Of a DNA stretch of 9,655 nt, positions 6,136-9,655 are shown piece by piece. The translations under genes were made by a program, and so were the position numbers. The notes below the pieces were generated by a model. That model made no database searches, was not told where the DNA came from, and was given only the letters and a program-made list of their open reading frames with translations. Numbering within the stretch: the stretch's first letter is position 1; each line of letters opens with the position of its first letter. The DNA comes from Clostridia bacterium (GTDB lineage: Bacteria > Bacillota > Clostridia > UBA1381). The stretch covers positions 1 through 9,655 of the forward strand of contig JAFQNU010000207.1 of the NCBI GenBank assembly GCA_017420825.1, given 5' to 3'.

Positions 6136-8160
6136 ATGTGTGATTTACGTTCACTGCATGGCATAGGTGAAACAAGAGCCAAACAATTTGAAAAAAAGGG
6201 AATACACACAATTTATGACCTGATTTATTACTTTCCCAGAGACTATGAGGACAGAACACACGCAAAAAATATTGTAAGCTGTCTGCCCGGCGAAAATGTT
6301 CTTGTTACTGCGTCTGTAATCTCACCCATAATGGAAAAACGGATAAGAAAAAACATGGTGCTTTATTCCATGACTGTGGGGGATGAAACAGGAATTATGT
6401 CTGTGACGTGGTATAATAACAGATTTGTAAAAGACATATTCAAAGTCGGTGACAGATACTCTTTTTTTGGCAAAATAAACCCCAACACCCGAAAAAAGGA
6501 AATGATAAACCCAATATATGAGCAGGAGGGCAAGGAAAAATTTACAGGTAAAATTGTACCTGTTTATCCTCTGTGGTCAATACTTACGCAAAAGGTTATT
6601 GTCTCAGCAATGAGTGAAGCATTAAAAAAAATGGGCATGATAGATGAGTATATCCCTCCAGATATCAGACAAAAATACGGCTTGTGTGAGATTAATTTTG
6701 CACTAAACAGCATACACTTTCCTGCTGTGTTTAATGATTTCTTTATCGCAAGAGACAGACTTGTTTTTGAAGAGCTGTTATTTCTTCAGCTTGCGCTTAT
6801 GTATAAAAAAGAGGCAAAGGACGAGGTAAAACGAGAGCCGTTTAATAACATACAATGCGTTAACGAGTTTATTACCTCTCTTCCCTTTGAAATGACAGGC
6901 GCTCAAAAACGGACAATTTCAGAAATTCTTAATGATTTAAAAAAGGACGTTCCAATGAACAGGCTTATTCAGGGTGACGTTGGTTCGGGAAAGACTGCCG
7001 TTGCCGCCGCTGTCATGTACACAACGGTAAAAAACGGGTATCAGACAGCAATCATGGCACCTACAGAAATTCTTGCCGCACAGCATTTTGAAACCTTTTG
7101 TGAATTTTTCAAAAACACCGGTATTAACATATGCCTTTTAACAGGAAGTACAAAAAAGAAAAAAGATATATATGAAAAAATCAAATCGGGCGAATATAAT
7201 ATTATTATAGGAACTCATGCACTTATTCAGGAGAGTGTGGAATACTCTAAGCTCGGACTTGTAATTGCAGATGAACAGCACCGTTTCGGAGTTACACAAC
7301 GTGCAAGGCTTTCAGGTAAGGGCGAGGGTGTACATACCCTTGTAATGACCGCCACTCCCATTCCGAGAACTCTTGCTTTCATACTCTACGGTGATTTGGA
7401 TATTTCGGTAATTGACGAGTTGCCACCCGGCAGAAAACCTGTTGAAACCTTTGCGGTAGGTGAGGATATGAGGCAAAGAATTTACGCATTTTTACAAAAA
7501 CACTTGAAAAACGGTACACAAGCTTATGTTGTGTGTCCGTTAATTGAGGAAACACAAAAAAGCGACCTCGAAAATGCCTCATCTGTGTGTGAAAAATTGC
7601 AGAGTATTCTGCCCGATTACAATGTCGGTCTTATACATGGTAAAATGAAGCCTTCAGAAAAGGATTGTATTATGAACGACTTTGCTCAGGGAAAAATTCA
7701 CGTTCTTGTCTCAACAACAGTTATTGAAGTCGGTGTAAATGTACCAAACGCAAATATAATGATAATAGAAAATGCGGAAAGGTTTGGTCTTTCACAGCTT
7801 CATCAGCTGCGAGGAAGAGTTGGCAGAGGGGCAACACAGGCATACTGCATACTTTTTGCACATGGTGATAACGAGGTTATTAAGAAAAGAATGGAAATAA
7901 TGTGCAAATCAAATGACGGATTTCTGATTTCCGAACAGGATTTGAAGCTAAGAGGTCCCGGTGATTTCTTCGGAACACGTCAACATGGCTTGCCGGAATT
8001 AAAAATTGCAAACCTGTTCTCCGATATGGCAATATTAAAAAAAGCACAGACTGCTGCAAAGTCAATTATTGAAAAAGATAAAAGCTTGTCATTACCGCAA
8101 AATGCAGGCATAAGGAAAAAAATAAAAGAAATGTTTCGGGAAGATATAATTCTTAATTAA
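6136..8160 (+). CDS. recG: ATP-dependent DNA helicase RecG
   Basis: This is a 674-residue cytoplasmic helicase, full length for RecG (about 670-690 residues). It reverses stalled replication forks and drives branch migration of Holliday junctions in repair. The N-terminal wedge/OB-fold region (about 1-220) opens with LHGIGETRAKQFEKKGI and DLIYYFPRDYEDR. The motor has Walker A GDVGSGKT (280-287), APTEILA (308-314), the DEQH box (379-382), TATPIPRTLA (405-414), STTVIEVGVNVPNA (526-539), the motif VI sequence QLRGRVGRG (557-565) and the RecG-specific C-terminal segment LKLRGPGDFFGTRQHGLPEL (603-622). All key helicase residues are present. ATG 6136 is preceded by AAAGGGGGA at 6122-6130. Its place after asp23-fakA is the standard Firmicutes order. 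The galE promoter begins six bases after its stop and no terminator is visible between them. Confidence 0.98.
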   Translation: MCDLRSLHGIGETRAKQFEKKGIHTIYDLIYYFPRDYEDRTHAKNIVSCLPGENVLVTASVISPIMEKRIRKNMVLYSMTVGDETGIMSVTWYNNRFVKDIFKVGDRYSFFGKINPNTRKKEMINPIYEQEGKEKFTGKIVPVYPLWSILTQKVIVSAMSEALKKMGMIDEYIPPDIRQKYGLCEINFALNSIHFPAVFNDFFIARDRLVFEELLFLQLALMYKKEAKDEVKREPFNNIQCVNEFITSLPFEMTGAQKRTISEILNDLKKDVPMNRLIQGDVGSGKTAVAAAVMYTTVKNGYQTAIMAPTEILAAQHFETFCEFFKNTGINICLLTGSTKKKKDIYEKIKSGEYNIIIGTHALIQESVEYSKLGLVIADEQHRFGVTQRARLSGKGEGVHTLVMTATPIPRTLAFILYGDLDISVIDELPPGRKPVETFAVGEDMRQRIYAFLQKHLKNGTQAYVVCPLIEETQKSDLENASSVCEKLQSILPDYNVGLIHGKMKPSEKDCIMNDFAQGKIHVLVSTTVIEVGVNVPNANIMIIENAERFGLSQLHQLRGRVGRGATQAYCILFAHGDNEVIKKRMEIMCKSNDGFLISEQDLKLRGPGDFFGTRQHGLPELKIANLFSDMAILKKAQTAAKSIIEKDKSLSLPQNAGIRKKIKEMFREDIILN

Positions 8161-8166
8161 TAGGTA

Positions 8167-8195
8167 TTGAAATTTTACAAATTTTAGTATATAAT
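8167..8195 (+). promoter_or_regulatory. Promoter of galE
   Basis: TTGAAA (8167-8172), a 17-bp spacer and TATAAT (8190-8195) lie just after the recG stop. Transcription would begin near 8202, giving a leader of about 23 nt with AAAGGA (8208-8213) as ribosome binding site, 11 bases before ATG 8225. galE can thus be expressed independently of recG. Confidence 0.85.
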
Positions 8196-8224
8196 AGTGA
8201 GTACAAGAAAGGACTGATTATAAT

Positions 8225-9238
8225 ATGAAGATTTTAGTTACAGGCGGTGCCGGTTACATAGGCAGTCACACCTGCGTTGAGCTTTTAAACAAAGGTTATG
8301 AAATTATTGTTTTAGATAATCTTGACAATTCATGCGAAAAAAGTCTTGACGTTGTTAAAAAGCTTACGGGCAAGGATTTTAAATTCTACAAGGTGGATTT
8401 GCTTGATTATGAGGCAACAAACAAGGTATTTGAAGAAAATAAAATTGACTCGGTTATTCACTTTGCAGGCTTGAAGGCTGTTGGCGAATCGGTGTCTATT
8501 CCTATAAGATACTACCACAACAACATTACAGGAACGCTTAATCTACTTGACATAATGCAAAAGCATGATGTATATAACATAGTGTTCTCCTCATCTGCAA
8601 CTGTTTACGGAACACCCAAAACAGTTCCTATTACCGAGGATTTCCCATTATCAACAACAAATCCGTACGGCTCAACAAAGCTGATGATTGAAAACATTTT
8701 AAAGGACGTTTATATGTCAAACAATAAATGGTCTATTACACTTTTGAGATATTTTAACCCAATCGGTGCAAACAAGAGCGGAGAAATGGGAGAGGACCCG
8801 AAGGGTATTCCAAACAATCTTCTGCCGTATATCTCACAGGTTGCAGTCGGTAAGCTTGAATATCTGCACGTTTTCGGTAATGACTATGATACAAAGGACG
8901 GCACAGGTGTGAGAGACTATATCCACGTTGTTGACCTTGCTTTGGGACATATTAAGTCAATTGAAAAGAAAACCGACAAGCCGGGAGTTCATATCTACAA
9001 CTTAGGTACAGGAAACGGTTATTCGGTGCTTGAAATGGTTGCCGCATTTGAAAAGGCGTCAGGCAAGGAAGTTCCTTATAAAATTGAGGCAAGACGACCT
9101 GGCGATATTGCAGAATGCTATGCAAACCCCGAAAAGGCAAAAAATGAGCTTGACTGGGTTGCAACAAGAGGAATTGACGAAATGTGTGAGGATAGCTGGA
9201 GATGGCAGTCCACACATCCGAACGGCTTTAATTCATAA
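8225..9238 (+). CDS. galE: UDP-glucose 4-epimerase GalE
   Basis: This is a 337-residue short-chain dehydrogenase-type epimerase, close to the family length (about 338). It interconverts UDP-glucose and UDP-galactose using bound NAD. Visible features are the Rossmann NAD motif TGGAGYIG (6-13), LDNLDNS (30-36), VIHFAGLKAVGES (78-89), catalytic Ser124 in SSSATVYG, the YGSTK pair Tyr148/Lys152, and LRYFNPIGAN (174-183). The substrate-gate position that is Tyr299 in E. coli GalE appears to be Cys298 (GDIAECYAN). A small residue there is associated with acceptance of UDP-N-acetylhexosamines in addition, as in human GALE, so dual activity is inferred. It has its own promoter and terminator and so is probably monocistronic. 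It likely supplies sugar nucleotides for envelope polysaccharide or galactose metabolism. Confidence 0.97.
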   Translation: MKILVTGGAGYIGSHTCVELLNKGYEIIVLDNLDNSCEKSLDVVKKLTGKDFKFYKVDLLDYEATNKVFEENKIDSVIHFAGLKAVGESVSIPIRYYHNNITGTLNLLDIMQKHDVYNIVFSSSATVYGTPKTVPITEDFPLSTTNPYGSTKLMIENILKDVYMSNNKWSITLLRYFNPIGANKSGEMGEDPKGIPNNLLPYISQVAVGKLEYLHVFGNDYDTKDGTGVRDYIHVVDLALGHIKSIEKKTDKPGVHIYNLGTGNGYSVLEMVAAFEKASGKEVPYKIEARRPGDIAECYANPEKAKNELDWVATRGIDEMCEDSWRWQSTHPNGFNS

Positions 9239-9246
9239 TTAAAATC

Positions 9247-9280
9247 AGTGGTGTGTTGCAATGAAACACACCGCTTTTTT
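9247..9280 (+). terminator. Intrinsic terminator of galE
   Basis: AGTGGTGTGTT (9247-9257) pairs with AACACACCGCT (9265-9275), 11 bp with one G-U pair and a 7-nt loop. It is followed directly by a run of T to 9280. It lies eight bases after the galE stop. Confidence 0.92.
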
Positions 9281-9354
9281 ATCAGTTTTGTAAAATAATG
9301 TCGAATTATGGTACACGAAAATTCGAAATTTGCAAAAAAAGTTTGAAAAAGCTA
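9281..9354. other. Intergenic DNA upstream of the leader promoter with an inverted repeat
   Basis: This AT-rich stretch holds TCGAATT (9301-9307) and its inverted copy AATTCGA (9320-9326), 12 bp apart and centred about 40 bp upstream of the -35 box of the next promoter. It may be an operator but no family is recognised. Confidence 0.35.
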
Positions 9355-9383
9355 TTTACTTAGTTCTTTTTTTATGATACAAT
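9355..9383 (+). promoter_or_regulatory. Extended -10 promoter of the leader RNA and downstream gene
   Basis: TTTACT (9355-9360) is followed after 17 bp by TACAAT (9378-9383), with TG at 9375-9376 placed for an extended -10 (TGNTACAAT). The predicted start at about 9389-9391 falls within the first bases of the 12-bp helix that closes the RNA structure downstream. Confidence 0.75.
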
Positions 9384-9387
9384 ATGC

Positions 9388-9562
9388 TTGCAACACCGCC
9401 CGAAAAGGCATTTTACTTAATATTTTTTAGTGTTAATACACTATTTGTAATAATGCGTAATGGGAAATCGCTTAGTAAAAAGCATTTCCTCTGGTACGTT
9501 GTATCCCTTGCGCATTTTATATGTAGTATTATCACTAAATAAGGTGTCCTGCGGTGTTGCAA
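9388..9562 (+). ncRNA. Structured leader RNA of unrecognised class (riboswitch-like domain; 6S-like rod as alternative)
   Basis: The transcript's first bases TTGCAACACCGC (9388-9399) pair perfectly with GCGGTGTTGCAA (9551-9562). Stacked on this helix are AGGCAU 9406-9411 with 9544-9550 (one bulged U, a terminal U-G), CUUA 9416-9419 with 9540-9543, UUUAGUG 9426-9432 with CACUAAA 9533-9539, and UAAUAC 9434-9439 with GUAUUA 9526-9531. The 3' strand 9526-9562 is thus almost continuously paired, while all larger bulges are on the 5' strand. Beyond a loop come AAUGCG/CGCAUU (9452-9457 with 9511-9516) and an apical hairpin GGGAAAU-C-GCUU/AAGC-AUUUCCU (9462-9490). No known riboswitch consensus (T-box, SAM, lysine, cobalamin, glycine, c-di-AMP) is recognised. 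A switchable terminator follows, which favours a cis-regulatory role. The overall rod shape and size would also fit 6S RNA. The folding was done by eye. Confidence 0.65.
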
Positions 9563-9569
9563 ACAATGT

Positions 9570-9624
9570 CCGGAGTTATATGTTTTTTGGTGTGTAGCTC
9601 CGGTTGAGTAGCTACACATTTTTT
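9570..9624 (+). terminator. Mutually exclusive antiterminator and intrinsic terminator (attenuator)
   Basis: The terminator is TGTGTAGCT (9591-9599) with AGCTACACA (9610-9618), a 9-bp stem with 10-nt loop followed by six T (9619-9624). The competing hairpin pairs CCGGAGUUAUAUG (9570-9582) with UGUGUAGCUCCGG (9591-9603), 13 pairs including four G-U, around an 8-nt loop. Both use 9591-9603, so only one can form at a time. A ribosome binding site follows 22 bases after the T-run, so the downstream gene can be expressed only by read-through. Confidence 0.8.
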
Positions 9625-9646
9625 AATCCAAAAAAATATATTTAAC

Positions 9647-9652
9647 AGGAGG
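9647..9652 (+). promoter_or_regulatory. Ribosome binding site of a gene starting just beyond the window
   Basis: AGGAGG is a near-perfect Shine-Dalgarno sequence ending three bases before the window edge. A start codon is expected about 4-10 bases after the edge. This gene would be the one controlled by the attenuator upstream; its identity cannot be seen. Confidence 0.7.
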
Positions 9653-9655
9653 ATA

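Noticed and set aside
9453..9542. 29-codon open reading frame (MRNGKSLSK..., basic start then hydrophobic stretch) inside the leader RNA
   Set aside because: It has no Shine-Dalgarno sequence, and its bases are accounted for by the RNA helices; it is probably chance, though a leader peptide cannot be fully excluded.
9413..9619. Minus-strand open reading frame of 68 codons opposite the leader
   Set aside because: It has no ribosome binding site or recognisable protein features; it is the complement of a structured RNA.
9388..9624. T-box leader
   Set aside because: GGUGUCCUGCGG at 9543-9554 superficially resembles the T-box sequence, but the conserved GGGUGGNACCGCG is absent and this segment pairs with the transcript's 5' end, not in an antiterminator.

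Overview
The window looks like chromosome from a low-to-moderate GC member of the Clostridia (Bacillota). The reasons are AT-rich intergenic DNA, strong Shine-Dalgarno sequences, sigma-A promoters with TTGAAA/TATAAT-type boxes, UUG (and possibly AUU) starts, the Asp23 - DAK/FakA-like - RecG gene order typical of Firmicutes, and a cell-surface protein with three S-layer homology (SLH) domains. No phage, insertion sequence, CRISPR, tRNA or rRNA was found. The species cannot be named from sequence alone.

Left part (minus strand). Positions 1-1173 hold the N-terminal 391 codons of a secreted SLH-domain protein. It has a strong extended -10 promoter, a roughly 118-nt structured leader and a repeat/palindrome cluster just upstream of the -35 box. 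After about 490 nt of AT-rich DNA come two overlapping minus-strand genes. A XerS-like tyrosine recombinase (2762-3856) is first in the transcript, and an SLC13/ArsB-type permease (1660-2769) follows with an 8-nt overlap. They share a clear promoter upstream of the recombinase.

Middle and right part (plus strand). A divergent intergenic region leads into asp23-like (4072-4428, UUG start), fakA/yloV-like (4462-6081, apparently AUU start), a 24-nt palindromic hairpin, recG (6136-8160) and galE (8225-9238). galE has its own promoter and a good intrinsic terminator. The first three genes match the common Firmicutes order. galE probably supplies UDP-galactose and possibly UDP-N-acetyl hexosamine epimers for envelope glycans, next to the surface-protein gene.

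The last ~270 nt contain the most interesting non-coding signal. An extended -10 promoter starts an RNA whose 5' end pairs perfectly over 12 bp with a segment about 165 nt downstream, enclosing a long bulged helix with an apical hairpin. Two mutually exclusive hairpins follow, one a classic terminator and the other an antiterminator. The window then ends at a strong ribosome binding site for a gene just outside. This reads as an attenuating leader RNA (riboswitch-like). I do not recognise it as a known class. A 6S-like rod is the main alternative.
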